A stretch of 16,783 nt of DNA from an uncultured Candidatus Saccharibacteria bacterium (GCA_937958235.1 CALFGG010000088.1:1-16783), one strand, 5' to 3'. Numbered from the stretch's first letter, positions 1-9,091 are shown. Notes: generated from the letters alone by a model not told the origin. A program made the numbers and translations.

Positions 1-906
1 ATATATGAAAATAACGCCTACGATATTCAACAGGAATTATTATCGGTATACCCTGAGCTCAATCTTCATGTCATCATTGGTTCAGTTAGGGACTACGATA
101 GAATGGAAGAGGTATTTTTAAAACATCAACCAGATCAAATTTTCCATGCGGCTGCACATAAACACGTTCCTCTCATGGAGGTTAGCCCTAATGAAGCAGT
201 TAAAAATAACTGCTTAGGTACATTAAATGTTTGTAAACTTGCTAAGAAATATAAAACTAAAAAGTTCATCTTAATTTCTAGTGATAAGGCGGTTCGTCCT
301 ACTAATGTTATGGGGGCTACGAAACGAATATGTGAGATGATAATTCAGGCCTACGATAAGTTGACGAAAGATACGGAGTTTGTAGCTGTACGATTTGGCA
401 ATGTGCTTGGATCAAACGGTTCCGTCATTCCACTATTTCTCAAGCAAATCGAGAATGGTGGTGAAGTTACGGTTACACATAAGGAAGTTCGCAGATTCTT
501 TATGACGATTCCGGAGGCTGTAGGTCTAGTCCTTTCAGCTAGTATTCTTGCTGAAGGGGGTGAAATCTTTGTTTTAGATATGGGTGAACCAATTAAAATT
601 TACGATTTAGCAAAGAAATTAATTCGATATAAAGGACTTGAACCTGGCAAAGATGTTAAAATTAAAATCAGTGGCTTGAGGCCTGGCGAAAAACTCTATG
701 AAGAGATCCTTATGGATGAAGAGGGGTTAAAAGAGACTCCAAATAAACTGATTCATATTGGAAAACCGCTCAGAATACCAGAGACATTCCTCAAAAACTT
801 AGATGATTTAATCGCGGATGCCTATAAAAACGAAGATGGTATCAAGGAGAAAGTCGCAAAGATTGTTACTACATATAAAATTGATAAAGAAGGTTCAGGT
901 AAGTGA
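1..906 (+). CDS. UDP-sugar 4,6-dehydratase, WbpM/PglF/CapD type (5' partial)
   Basis: The reading frame is open from base 1, so the start and the NAD-binding Rossmann glycine motif lie upstream of the window; about 300 C-terminal codons are visible. It reads as the catalytic domain of a nucleotide-diphosphate-sugar 4,6-dehydratase of the extended SDR superfamily. The string HAAAHKHVPLME and the active-site block SDKAVRPTNVMGATKR (codons at 280-327) are hallmarks of WbpM/PglF/CapD. As in that subgroup, the usual SDR Tyr of YxxxK is replaced by Met (Met at 310-312, Lys at 322-324). VRFGNVLGSNGSVIP and GLRPGEKLYEE are further family signatures. Expected reaction: UDP-GlcNAc to the UDP-4-keto-6-deoxy sugar, probably at the membrane because large family members carry N-terminal transmembrane helices (not visible here). 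The next gene, an aminotransferase, starts one base after this stop and would use the 4-keto product. Confidence 0.93.
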   Translation: MYENNAYDIQQELLSVYPELNLHVIIGSVRDYDRMEEVFLKHQPDQIFHAAAHKHVPLMEVSPNEAVKNNCLGTLNVCKLAKKYKTKKFILISSDKAVRPTNVMGATKRICEMIIQAYDKLTKDTEFVAVRFGNVLGSNGSVIPLFLKQIENGGEVTVTHKEVRRFFMTIPEAVGLVLSASILAEGGEIFVLDMGEPIKIYDLAKKLIRYKGLEPGKDVKIKISGLRPGEKLYEEILMDEEGLKETPNKLIHIGKPLRIPETFLKNLDDLIADAYKNEDGIKEKVAKIVTTYKIDKEGSGK

Positions 907-907
907 A

Positions 908-2125
908 ATGAATATTCAACCACTTAAAAATAAAATTTGGCTAAGTACTCCCACCATGCATAACGGTGAGGAGCTAGCCTATATTAAGCAAGCCTATGAT
1001 TCAAACTGGATGAGTTCACTTGGTGAAAATATTGATGTAGTAGAGTCTGAAATCTGCAAGAAAACTGGTAGTAAGTTTTCTATCGGACTTTCCGCTGGTA
1101 CCGCAGCTCTTCATCTTGCTATTAAGCTTGCTGGTGTAAAGAGAGGCGATAAGGTTTTTTGCTCTGACTTAACTTTTGCTGCTACCGTAAACCCAGTTGT
1201 TTACGAAGGCGGAATACCAGTCTTTATCGACTCGGAATATGAGACATGGAATATGGACCCAGAGGCGTTAAGGAAGGCATTTAAATTGCATCCCGATGTA
1301 AAAGTGGTGGTTGTGGCTCATCTTTACGGTACTCCTGCAAAGCTTGACGAAATCGTGAAAATCTGTGAAGAGAATAATGCTATTCTTATTGAGGATGCAG
1401 CCGAGAGTTTGGGTGCAACTTATCACGATAAGCAGACTGGTACCTTCGGAAAATATAATTGTATCTCATTTAATGGCAATAAAATCATTACTGGTTCATC
1501 TGGCGGTATGCTATTAACTGACGATCAGGATGCTATTATTAAAGCAAAAAAATGGTCAACTCAGTCACGTGAAGATGCTCCTTGGTATCAACATGAAGAA
1601 ATCGGTTATAACTACCGTATGAGTAACGTAATTGCCGGCGTGGTTCGCGGACAGCTTCCTCACCTAGAAGAGCACATTGCTAAGAAGAAAGAAATCTATC
1701 AACGATACGAAGATGGTTTTAAGACTCTTCCAGTATCTATGAATCCAATAATAAAATCAAAAGATACTGAGGCGAACTATTGGCTTAGCTGTTTATTAAT
1801 TGATTCGGATGCAATGACTGATCAAAAAAGAAGTGCGACAAAAGCTACCTATAATAAGGTTAAAGGTAAAAGCTGCCCAACGGAGATTCTCGAGGTTTTG
1901 GCTAGTTACAATATTGAGGGCAGACCTATCTGGAAACCTATGCACATGCAGCCTATTTACCAGAATAATATTTTTATATCTGCTAGAGATGGGATAAGTG
2001 TGGGTGAAGATATTTTTGAGAGGGGACTTTGCCTTCCATCAGATATCAAGATGACCGCAGTAGAACAAGATATTGTTATAGAAGTTATTAAGAGTTGTTT
2101 TAATCATGAAGAAGACATTAAATAA
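908..2125 (+). CDS. DegT/DnrJ/EryC1-family PLP sugar aminotransferase
   Basis: 405 aa, fold type I PLP enzyme that transfers an amino group (normally from glutamate) to a keto-sugar nucleotide. Visible family motifs: SAGTAALHLAI (phosphate-binding loop), IEDAAESLGA with the pyridine-binding Asp163, and FNGNKIITGSSGG with the Schiff-base Lys192; the 29-residue Asp-Lys spacing is normal. The open frame extends upstream to an ATG at 818 inside the previous gene, but the ATG at 908 gives a protein that begins like the family (MNIQPLKNKIWLSTPTM), so I chose it. It follows the 4,6-dehydratase by one base, so the pair probably makes a UDP-4-amino-4,6-dideoxy sugar, as PglF/PglE do in bacillosamine synthesis. 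The 3' end overlaps the next gene by 20 bases, which suggests translational coupling. The exact sugar isomer cannot be read from the sequence. Confidence 0.93.
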   Translation: MNIQPLKNKIWLSTPTMHNGEELAYIKQAYDSNWMSSLGENIDVVESEICKKTGSKFSIGLSAGTAALHLAIKLAGVKRGDKVFCSDLTFAATVNPVVYEGGIPVFIDSEYETWNMDPEALRKAFKLHPDVKVVVVAHLYGTPAKLDEIVKICEENNAILIEDAAESLGATYHDKQTGTFGKYNCISFNGNKIITGSSGGMLLTDDQDAIIKAKKWSTQSREDAPWYQHEEIGYNYRMSNVIAGVVRGQLPHLEEHIAKKKEIYQRYEDGFKTLPVSMNPIIKSKDTEANYWLSCLLIDSDAMTDQKRSATKATYNKVKGKSCPTEILEVLASYNIEGRPIWKPMHMQPIYQNNIFISARDGISVGEDIFERGLCLPSDIKMTAVEQDIVIEVIKSCFNHEEDIK

Positions 2126-2771
2126 TCAGAGCCAATTTTATAAAAAGTACGGTAAGCGTGTTTTTGACTTTATAATCTCTTTCATGGCATTGATTCTATT
2201 ATCTCCAATACTTGTTATTATCTCTATTCTTGTTTTAGTATTTATGGGGTGGCCGATTTTCTTTAAACAGCCACGTCCAGGAAAAGATGAAAAAATCTTT
2301 AATATGTATAAATTCCGCACAATGAGTAGCAAAAAGGGTGCTGACGGAAAGCTCCTGCCAGACACACAGCGTCTTAATAGCTTTGGTAAAATACTCCGCC
2401 GTACCTCTCTTGATGAGCTTCCAGAATTACTGAGTATTCTAGTTGGCAAAATGAGTATTGTTGGTCCAAGACCATTATTAGTGGAATATCTACCTTACTA
2501 TACGGAAGAAGAACGTTTACGCCACACTGTAAGGCCTGGGCTTACTGGCTATGCGCAGGTTAATGGTCGAAATAATTCGCCATGGAGCCAGAGATTGCAA
2601 AATGATATTTATTATGTAAAAAATATGAGTTTTTTCATGGATCTCAAAATCTTTTTGAAGACTATCAAAAAAGTCTTCTTAAAAGAAGATATTACGGCAT
2701 GCCCATCATCGGATTTGTCATTCGGAAAATTTGATGATGAAAGGAGAAAAAATGATATTAAGAAACGATAA
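2106..2771 (+). CDS. PglC/WcaJ-type phosphoglycosyl transferase
   Basis: 221 aa, about the size of the minimal monotopic phosphoglycosyl transferase PglC (bacterial sugar transferase family). It would transfer a phospho-sugar from UDP-sugar to undecaprenyl phosphate on the inner face of the membrane, the first committed step of glycan assembly. A hydrophobic segment at about residues 19-47 contains Ser33-Pro34, matching the helix-breaking SP pair of the PglC re-entrant membrane helix. KFRTM follows, then SLDELPEL with the catalytic Asp103-Glu104 dyad, and GPRPLL and RPGLTGYAQVNGRN. It lacks the extra N-terminal membrane domains of long WbaP/WcaJ proteins. It overlaps the aminotransferase by 20 bases and the next gene by about 20 bases. 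With the dehydratase and aminotransferase before it, the order resembles the campylobacter/neisseria pgl genes. Confidence 0.93.
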   Translation: MKKTLNNQSQFYKKYGKRVFDFIISFMALILLSPILVIISILVLVFMGWPIFFKQPRPGKDEKIFNMYKFRTMSSKKGADGKLLPDTQRLNSFGKILRRTSLDELPELLSILVGKMSIVGPRPLLVEYLPYYTEEERLRHTVRPGLTGYAQVNGRNNSPWSQRLQNDIYYVKNMSFFMDLKIFLKTIKKVFLKEDITACPSSDLSFGKFDDERRKNDIKKR

Positions 2772-4173
2772 TTTATTAATCAGGTTATTTTCCGAGGATG
2801 ATATACAGGCAAAGGTTAGTATTATTAATGATTCAAGTAATAATCAATTTTTGCATTATGATCTGCCATTAAACTATAGTAAAACTTTAAACTGGTTCAG
2901 AAATCTAAATACTAAAACTGATAGAATTGACTGTACTATTTTATTCGAAAATCAAGTCTGTGGTTTTATAGGACTTTTGAATATTGATCAGATTAGAAAG
3001 CAAGCCGAATATTATATTTGTATCGATCATCATTTTTCTGGTAAAGGTATTGGAGTAAAAGCATCGAAGATGTTATTTGACTATGCTTTTAAAACTCTAA
3101 AGCTAGATAAAATTTATTTATATACGGAAGAAGAGAATAAAAAAGCGCAGTATCTATTTAAGAAATTAGGATTCGTTGAAAAAGGATTAATAAAAAATCA
3201 CCTATTTTATGATGGCAAGAGTATTAATAGATATCTCTATGAGTTGGACGGTTCTGGAGAAAAAATAAATACTCCAATAGATAAAATCAGGGATAAAAGA
3301 AATAACATCTTTATAAAAAGAGAGGATTTGATTGGTTTTTCTTTTGGTGGAAATAAGGCAAGAAAGTCCATCAAGTTCAAGGATGATATTATTAGAAAAG
3401 GTAGCGATATCATTATTACTTATGGTAGTAGTAGTTCGAACCATTGTAGAGTTATAGCTAATATGTCTAAATCCATGGGTTTAAGATGTATTATTATCTC
3501 CCCTGAGGAAGATTATAGGGAGAATAATAACTCTCAGCTTGTTAAGTTACTCGGCGCAGAAGTAATTAAGGTCCCAGTTGATAAAGTTTCAGATACAATT
3601 AATGCGAAAATCTCTGAATTGTCTGCGCAAAATAAGCCGTATTTTATTCCAGGCGGAGGGCATGGTAATCTTGGGGTTCAAGCTTATGTAGATTGCTACA
3701 ATGAAATCGTAGACTATGAAAAGAAAAATAATATTCATTTTGATTATATTTTTCTAGCTTCTGGTACTGGGTCAACTCAAGCTGGTCTGATTTGTGGACA
3801 GTATCTTAACAAGGATTTTGGAAGAAAAATTATCGGCATTAGTATTGCAAGGGCAGAAGAACGAGGAGCACAGGTTGTTATTGGTAGCGTACAGGAATTC
3901 TTGGGGGAAGACATAGATAAGTTCAAGAATCTCGTTATTTTTAAGGATGACTATATTTTGAGTGGCTACGGAGCTTATAATAATGAAGTATTAGAGACTA
4001 TTCGTAGTATGTTATTTAATGAGGGTATATCTCTAAATGCTATATATACTGGAAAAGCATTTTACGGTATGCAGGACTACCTAAAACGTAATAATATAAT
4101 AGGAAAGAATATATTATTTATTAATACTGGCGGGTTGCCATTATTCTTCAATAACCTTAAGGAGCTAATATGA
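2752..4173 (+). CDS. Fusion: GNAT acetyltransferase + ACC deaminase/D-cysteine desulfhydrase-like PLP enzyme
   Basis: 473 aa from the ATG at 2752, chosen because AAGGAG (2741-2746) lies 5 bases before it; the frame is open to a TTG at 2731. Residues 1 to about 165 are a GNAT N-acetyltransferase with the acetyl-CoA loop GKGIGVKA (Gly97-Gly101) and the late helix motif NKKAQYLFKKLGF. Residues from about 178 onward are a fold type II PLP protein: IKREDL, FSFGGNKARK with Schiff-base Lys202, GSSSSNHCRVIA, SGTGSTQAGL, AIYTGKAFYG and NTGGLPLF all fit the 1-aminocyclopropane-1-carboxylate deaminase/D-cysteine desulfhydrase group. The GNAT half could acetylate the 4-amino sugar made upstream (compare WecD and PseH). 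The PLP half probably acts on an amino acid or amine; its substrate is unknown. It joins the ATP-grasp gene by an ATGA overlap. Domain assignments are firm, the pathway role is inference. Confidence 0.88.
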   Translation: MILRNDNLLIRLFSEDDIQAKVSIINDSSNNQFLHYDLPLNYSKTLNWFRNLNTKTDRIDCTILFENQVCGFIGLLNIDQIRKQAEYYICIDHHFSGKGIGVKASKMLFDYAFKTLKLDKIYLYTEEENKKAQYLFKKLGFVEKGLIKNHLFYDGKSINRYLYELDGSGEKINTPIDKIRDKRNNIFIKREDLIGFSFGGNKARKSIKFKDDIIRKGSDIIITYGSSSSNHCRVIANMSKSMGLRCIIISPEEDYRENNNSQLVKLLGAEVIKVPVDKVSDTINAKISELSAQNKPYFIPGGGHGNLGVQAYVDCYNEIVDYEKKNNIHFDYIFLASGTGSTQAGLICGQYLNKDFGRKIIGISIARAEERGAQVVIGSVQEFLGEDIDKFKNLVIFKDDYILSGYGAYNNEVLETIRSMLFNEGISLNAIYTGKAFYGMQDYLKRNNIIGKNILFINTGGLPLFFNNLKELI

Positions 4174-5132
4174 ATATCTTAATAACTAGTGTGGGGACGA
4201 GAAATAAAATAGTTCAATATTTTAAAGAAAATATAGGCAAAAATGGAAAAGTTATCGTTACGGATGCTAGCGAATTAGCGCCAGCTATCTATGAGGCAGG
4301 TAAATTTTATTTAATGCCTAGTATTACTGATCCGCAATATATCTCCAAACTACTCGAAATCTGTACTAAAGAAAATATTGACAGTATTTTGTCCCTAATC
4401 GATCCTGAGTTATCATTAATCTCAGAACATCGTGATGAGTTTCTCAAGATAGGAGTGACTCCGATTATTTCATCGCCAGAAGCGGTTAAACTAGCCTTCG
4501 ATAAATATGAAATGTTTAAGTACCTCAAATCCCATAACTATAGGACTGCTAACACCTACCTAGATAAGACTGAGTTCTATAAAGATCTAGAGAATAATAA
4601 GATTAGTTTTCCTGTCTTCATAAAACCTGTTCGTGGTAGTGCTAGTATTAATATATCTAAAGTTAGTAGTAAGGAGGAAGTCGATCTTTTGTTTAGTCTT
4701 TACGATGACTTAATTATTCAGGAGTTTCTTGATGGCCAAGAGATTGGTGCTGATATTTATATTGATCCTATATCTAAAAAAGTTGTATCTATCTTTACAA
4801 AAGAAAAAATTAAGATGCGTGCAGGTGAAACTGATAAGGCGAGATCATTTAAGGACCAGAATTTGTTTGATTTAATTAAATCTGCAGTAGAAGAGATTGG
4901 GTATACTTATATGATCGATATGGATGTTTTTAAAGTAAACGGAGAGTATTATATTTCCGAGGTAAATCCGCGCTTTGGCGGCGGTTATCCACATGCGTAT
5001 GAGTCAGGTGTCAATTTTCCAAAGTTCATTATCAACTCCTTGAATAATATCGAAAACAAAGAACAATTAGGTGATTATGAAGAAGATATCTATATGATGA
5101 AGTATAATGAGGTTAAGGTTATTAAAATATGA
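4170..5132 (+). CDS. ATP-grasp ligase, CarB/PylC-like
   Basis: 320 aa. N-terminal pre-ATP-grasp fold (MNILITSVGTRNKIVQYF; IDSILSLIDPELSLI), then the ATP-grasp domain: FPVFIKPVRGSASINISKV (ATP-binding lysine loop), IIQEFLDGQEIGADIYID, and EVNPRFGGGYPHA with metal-binding Glu264 and Asn266. Proteins of this type, often labelled carbamoyl-phosphate-synthase-large-subunit-like, activate a carboxylate as acyl phosphate and join it to an amine. In polysaccharide loci such enzymes are candidates for adding amino acids to sugars by amide bonds; here the substrate is not known. Start: ATG at 4170 with AAGGAG 5 bases upstream; it shares ATGA with the previous stop and again with the next start, so the three genes are translationally linked. 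The neighbouring PLP domain may supply or condition the amino-acid substrate (inference). Confidence 0.88.
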   Translation: MNILITSVGTRNKIVQYFKENIGKNGKVIVTDASELAPAIYEAGKFYLMPSITDPQYISKLLEICTKENIDSILSLIDPELSLISEHRDEFLKIGVTPIISSPEAVKLAFDKYEMFKYLKSHNYRTANTYLDKTEFYKDLENNKISFPVFIKPVRGSASINISKVSSKEEVDLLFSLYDDLIIQEFLDGQEIGADIYIDPISKKVVSIFTKEKIKMRAGETDKARSFKDQNLFDLIKSAVEEIGYTYMIDMDVFKVNGEYYISEVNPRFGGGYPHAYESGVNFPKFIINSLNNIENKEQLGDYEEDIYMMKYNEVKVIKI

Positions 5133-6337
5133 AAATACTCTTCATAGCTAATTACGTATCTTTGCCTTGGGAGAATGGAAATAGCCGTTTTATATACCTC
5201 CTCAATTCGATAGACTATAGTAAACACAATGTAGAGCTTATTACATCTTCTTTTTCTCATGCCTTAAAAAAACATCGGAAACTGGATTTTAAAAAAGTAA
5301 ATGCTTTAAAATACAAATTAACGTTAATAGATGAACCAGGATATAGAAATAATGTTTCGCTCGCGCGAATGTATAGCCATAAAATTTTATCGAAAAACTT
5401 AAAAGAGTATCTCGCAAAAATAGAAATAAAGCCAGATGTTATCTACTGTGCCGTCCCGTCACTAGATCTTGCTTATGAAGCAGTAGTCTATGCAGAAAAA
5501 AATAAAATCAGATTTATAATTGACGTTCAAGATATTTGGCCAGAGGCTTTTCAAATGGTTTTTAATCCTCCAGTAGTAGGAAAAATTCTTTATGGCCCGC
5601 TTAAAAGAAAAGCGGATAAAATATATTCAATAGCCGATCAGATCGTTGCAGTCTCGGAAACATATGCAAAAAGAGCTTTAACTGTTAATAAGAAGACAAA
5701 ACAATATCTCAGCGTCTACTTAGGCACCGCATTAGATATTTTTGACGCCGCGAGTAAGAATCAGGAGAAAAAAGAAAAGAATACTATTAAAATCGCTTAT
5801 GTAGGCACACTGGGACACTCCTATGATATTAAAGGAGTGATAGATGCGTTATCCATGATTAATAATGATAAAATTAAGTTTATCATTATGGGCGACGGAC
5901 CGTTGCGCCAGGAATTCGAATCGTATGCAAAAGAGAAATCTGTTGACTGTGAGTTTAAAGGTAAAATAAGATATGAGGATATGGTGGCTTGTCTTTGCTC
6001 GTGTGACATTGCTGTAAACCCAATTATGCATGGTGCGGCTCAGAGTATTGTAAATAAAGTCGGAGATTATGCTGCGGCCGGTCTTCCAGTCGTAAATACT
6101 CAAGAGTGCCCAGAATATAGGAATCTAGTAGATAACTATCAGATTGGTATAAATTGTGAAAACGGCAATATTAAACAGTTATCTGAGGCTATTGACAGAT
6201 TAATAAATGATCGTGATCTTAGAAAAAGACTCGGTAAAAATAACCGTCGACTTGCTGAAGAAAAATTTGATAGGTTAAAAACTTATCAAGATATTTTAGA
6301 CTTAATATACGGAGAAAATGTCAATGAGTGTAACTAA
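5129..6337 (+). CDS. Glycosyltransferase family 4 (WbuB/CapM-like)
   Basis: 402 aa, GT-B fold retaining glycosyltransferase. N-terminal acceptor domain starts MKILFIANYVSLPWENG; FIIDVQDIWPEAF and VAVSETYAKRAL are typical of the WbuB-like branch. The C-terminal nucleotide-sugar domain shows IAYVGTLGHSYDIKG, IIMGDGPLRQEF and GLPVVNTQECPEY, with Glu326/Glu329 at the donor-binding Glu-rich motif. There are no membrane helices, so it probably works at the inner membrane face and adds the next sugar to the lipid-linked primer made by the PglC-type enzyme. It is the only recognisable glycosyltransferase in the visible part of the operon besides that primer enzyme, so either the repeat unit is short or more transferases lie upstream. 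ATGA overlap with the ATP-grasp gene; the 3' end overlaps the flippase by 20 bases. Confidence 0.92.
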   Translation: MKILFIANYVSLPWENGNSRFIYLLNSIDYSKHNVELITSSFSHALKKHRKLDFKKVNALKYKLTLIDEPGYRNNVSLARMYSHKILSKNLKEYLAKIEIKPDVIYCAVPSLDLAYEAVVYAEKNKIRFIIDVQDIWPEAFQMVFNPPVVGKILYGPLKRKADKIYSIADQIVAVSETYAKRALTVNKKTKQYLSVYLGTALDIFDAASKNQEKKEKNTIKIAYVGTLGHSYDIKGVIDALSMINNDKIKFIIMGDGPLRQEFESYAKEKSVDCEFKGKIRYEDMVACLCSCDIAVNPIMHGAAQSIVNKVGDYAAAGLPVVNTQECPEYRNLVDNYQIGINCENGNIKQLSEAIDRLINDRDLRKRLGKNNRRLAEEKFDRLKTYQDILDLIYGENVNECN

Positions 6338-7526
6338 AGCTAAAAAGCAATTTCTCTTTGATATTATTTTAAATACCGCATCCTTTGCAATTTATGTTAT
6401 TGCACAGCAAATCATATTGATGCCATTTATGGGAAAAAGTCTTAATGAAGCAGATTTTGCAAAGTTTATTATTTTTGTTTCCGTTTTTTCAATTATTTCC
6501 AATTCATTAGGTGGTGAACTCGGCGTAGTTAGGCAAATTTTTAATCATAAAAAAGAAAAAGATCAGTATAATCTCATATTAAGTTATTTACTTGCAATCA
6601 CTTTTGTAGGTTCATTACTAGTGACACTTTTAATAGGGTATGGAGTGGTCGATTCTGTCCTAATGGCTACTATTATTCTTTTAGCTAATATTAGGCTATA
6701 TGCCAGTGCTTTTTTCAGGATGCATAAGAAATTTAATCTAGTTATTATTCAAATGCTGCTTTTAGTTCTTGGTATATTCCTGGGTATTTGGGTCTTTAGT
6801 TTTACAAAATTTATCTGGGCTCCTTTTATGTTTGGTGAATTATTCTCGTTCGTTTTTAGTCTTGCCAAGACAGATCTTTTAAGTCCAGTTGGAAATATCG
6901 CAAACTTAGATCGTAAAATCCTAAAGTCCTTCAAGGACTATAGTATAGTCGAGTTTTTAGTTAATTTAATGACTTATTTTGACAAAATTTTAATTTACCC
7001 CATTCTTGGCGTTCTTTCTGTAAATACGTATTATGCAACAACTGCTATGTCAAAAATTGTTGCCCTAATTACTAATCCTCTACATGGAGTTTTATTGTCC
7101 TGGATCAATTCTGATAATAAAGAGCAGAACGGCCATATAGTTTCAAAGCTATTGAAATACTGTCTTCCTGTCACTACTGTTGTTATTCTTATATCACTAC
7201 CTCTAACATACCTAGCGGTTGCGGTTTTATATAAGCAGTATCTTAGCGATGCAATTTCTATTATGATTCCAATTTCTATTGGGGTTGGATTGGCATTTGT
7301 TACTACACTAATTAAGGCTATTCTTTTAAAGCTTATAGATAGTAACAGTCTATTAAAAATTCATATCGTATATATTATAATCTTCGTATTGGCCTCAATT
7401 AGCTTTAGCCACCTATTTGGCTTAGTCGGTTTTGCAATCTCAGGTGTGGTTTCCAAGTTGTACCTACTCATTGCTTTCTGCCGATTGTTGATAAAAATAA
7501 AAAAAGGACGGACGCAAGATGATTAA
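6318..7526 (+). CDS. wzx: Wzx-like polysaccharide flippase (MATE/MVF superfamily)
   Basis: 402 aa, almost wholly hydrophobic with about 12 predicted membrane segments separated by short basic loops (for example KAKKQF at the start and HKKEKDQ near residue 75). Sequence between Wzx-like proteins is poorly conserved, so the call rests on length, hydropathy pattern and position between a glycosyltransferase and a Wzy-like polymerase. Expected role: moving the undecaprenyl-linked repeat unit from the inner to the outer leaflet. Two starts are possible: ATG 6318 (GGAG at 6311-6314, only 3 bases away) and ATG 6324 (9 bases away), which would remove two residues. The gene overlaps the previous one by 20 bases and the next one by 8. 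Confidence 0.8.
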   Translation: MSMSVTKAKKQFLFDIILNTASFAIYVIAQQIILMPFMGKSLNEADFAKFIIFVSVFSIISNSLGGELGVVRQIFNHKKEKDQYNLILSYLLAITFVGSLLVTLLIGYGVVDSVLMATIILLANIRLYASAFFRMHKKFNLVIIQMLLLVLGIFLGIWVFSFTKFIWAPFMFGELFSFVFSLAKTDLLSPVGNIANLDRKILKSFKDYSIVEFLVNLMTYFDKILIYPILGVLSVNTYYATTAMSKIVALITNPLHGVLLSWINSDNKEQNGHIVSKLLKYCLPVTTVVILISLPLTYLAVAVLYKQYLSDAISIMIPISIGVGLAFVTTLIKAILLKLIDSNSLLKIHIVYIIIFVLASISFSHLFGLVGFAISGVVSKLYLLIAFCRLLIKIKKGRTQDD

Positions 7527-8793
7527 TATCTTAAACACATTATTCTTCTGTGTAGTTCTTAATATTGTGCCAATAGCACTTTTAGGGATATTTAAGATTT
7601 CCTCTGGCCTCTATAACCTATTGTATGCAGTGGCATATGTTATCCAGATACTTGTTTTATTAATTATTTGCAAGAAGGTTCTACATAAGATTAATAAAAA
7701 AGAAGCGCTAATTTTTGTTGTCGCCATTGTAAATTCTATTCTTTCTGTACTCTTTAGCTTTCTTAACTTTCAATACTTTAATATTAATGAATATATTTTT
7801 ATTGCGTCGCTAATCTTAAACGTGCTTTTCTTCTTAATTCTTATACCAAAGTTTGATATCACTTATGAACAATTGATTGCTTTTATTGAAAAGATGATTT
7901 TTATAGGAGTCATAAGTGTGGCAGTAAATCTAGCTCTAAATTTTAGGATGATTACGAATTTATCGGCAATCACAAACTCGTACAGTGTAAGTTTTAGCTC
8001 ATTTTTCCCCAATCGTAATCAATTCGGCTTATTTATGCTAATAGTCTCTATTCTTAACGCACTATTAATTACTATAGAAAACAAAAAAATAAACAAAGTA
8101 CTACAAGTTGCGTTTATTATTAATCTTATACTTTCAATGTCAAGAAACTCGATTTTGGGGCTAGTTATCTTTTACATTGTGAGGTTTATTTCTTCAAAAA
8201 CTAGTAGAGGTAAGGGTTTTAGGGTCCGCCCTAAACACATCTTTATTTTATCCCTAGCCGTAATTTTTACTAGTATTCTTTTGTCTGTCGTACTAAATAA
8301 TGCAATTATTCAAAATAAAATTAGCGAATTATTTATTCGGGCCGACAACCTAGAAAGTGGCTCTGGTCGTTTTGATACCTGGGGAAACGGAATTAATATT
8401 GCTTTTAATCATAATATCATTTTTGGTGTAGGAAGATATTTAGCAATTCATTTAAATCATATTCTTTATCATAATGGTTTGGAATATTTTCATTCACTTT
8501 ATGTTGAGAAACTCGCTACGCACGGAGTAATTGGACTTTTATGGCTGCTTTATGTCATGAGTTATGTGTTACTTAGGGTTAAAAAATCTGAGTTAAAAAC
8601 GGGAGTTAAGAGTATTGCTATTGGTTCTGTTATTTCATTTTGGATATTTTCAATCTTTGAAACCACTACTAGATTCTCCATTGGTTATGCCGATTCAATC
8701 TTTCTTATTTTCTTCTTTACATTTCCACTCGTTTTGTCAAACTTGAAAAAAGATAAAGCTCTCAAAAATAGAACAGTAGAGAGTACCTTATAG
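7519..8793 (+). CDS. wzy: Wzy-like O-antigen/exopolysaccharide polymerase
   Basis: 424 aa integral membrane protein with roughly 10-12 hydrophobic helices and one larger extracytoplasmic loop. FFPNRNQFGLFML and, after the loop, SGSGRFDTWGNGI and IIFGVGRY match the pattern of the O-antigen ligase/polymerase family (Asn-rich helix, SRN helix, then GR...W...G.G before the final helices). SMSRNSILGLVIF is also typical. Role: joining lipid-linked repeat units on the outer face of the membrane. It could instead be a WaaL-like ligase, since the two share this domain, but the adjacent flippase favours a polymerase. AGGACGG lies shortly before the ATG. It is the last gene of the operon; an intrinsic terminator follows 26 bases after the stop. 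Confidence 0.82.
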   Translation: MINILNTLFFCVVLNIVPIALLGIFKISSGLYNLLYAVAYVIQILVLLIICKKVLHKINKKEALIFVVAIVNSILSVLFSFLNFQYFNINEYIFIASLILNVLFFLILIPKFDITYEQLIAFIEKMIFIGVISVAVNLALNFRMITNLSAITNSYSVSFSSFFPNRNQFGLFMLIVSILNALLITIENKKINKVLQVAFIINLILSMSRNSILGLVIFYIVRFISSKTSRGKGFRVRPKHIFILSLAVIFTSILLSVVLNNAIIQNKISELFIRADNLESGSGRFDTWGNGINIAFNHNIIFGVGRYLAIHLNHILYHNGLEYFHSLYVEKLATHGVIGLLWLLYVMSYVLLRVKKSELKTGVKSIAIGSVISFWIFSIFETTTRFSIGYADSIFLIFFFTFPLVLSNLKKDKALKNRTVESTL

Positions 8794-8819
8794 GCGTAAT
8801 AAATATAAGTCTAGGCTTT

Positions 8820-8859
8820 GACTTTAGTCTCGTATGACGATCTATAGTCTTGTTTTTTT
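8820..8859 (+). terminator. Rho-independent terminator of the polysaccharide operon
   Basis: GACTTTAG (8820-8827) pairs with CTATAGTC (8842-8849) with one T-T mismatch. Inside it TCGT (8830-8833) pairs with ACGA (8837-8840) around a 3-base loop. The stem is followed at once by TTGTTTTTTT. Position just after the wzy-like stop fits the end of the operon. Stability was judged by eye only. Confidence 0.75.
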
Positions 8860-9091
8860 AAGATAAATTTATCTATATTAATTCCACGCTTGGTTTATAT
8901 TATTATTTGTGTATTAAAAAAAGATTAATTATAGAATGTAAAATATTAATGGATTGCTTCAAGCAACTTTAAGGTATATCGAAATATTATCGCAGCCTTG
9001 TAATAGGAAGAATTATGGATAAAGTATAAGGACAATACTATATTGGTTGATCGGTAGAACCTATTGTAGGTGAGCAAGGAATAATTATTTC
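8860..9091. other. Intergenic region with no recognised gene
   Basis: AT-rich and full of stops in all frames. The only structure I see is the near-perfect palindrome TTGCTTCAAGCAA around 8957-8969 and a small hairpin at 9059-9071. It is probably decayed sequence between the polysaccharide operon and the accessory region to the right. Confidence 0.5.

Noticed and set aside
818..907. Longer start for the aminotransferase
   Set aside because: The extra 30 residues are an out-of-frame reading of the upstream dehydratase gene and do not resemble the family.
9059..9071. ACCTA-TTG-TAGGT hairpin resembling the stem of a Cas12a CRISPR repeat
   Set aside because: Single copy, wrong stem sequence (Cas12a repeats end in a TCTAC/GTAGA stem) and loop too short; no repeat-spacer pattern around it.
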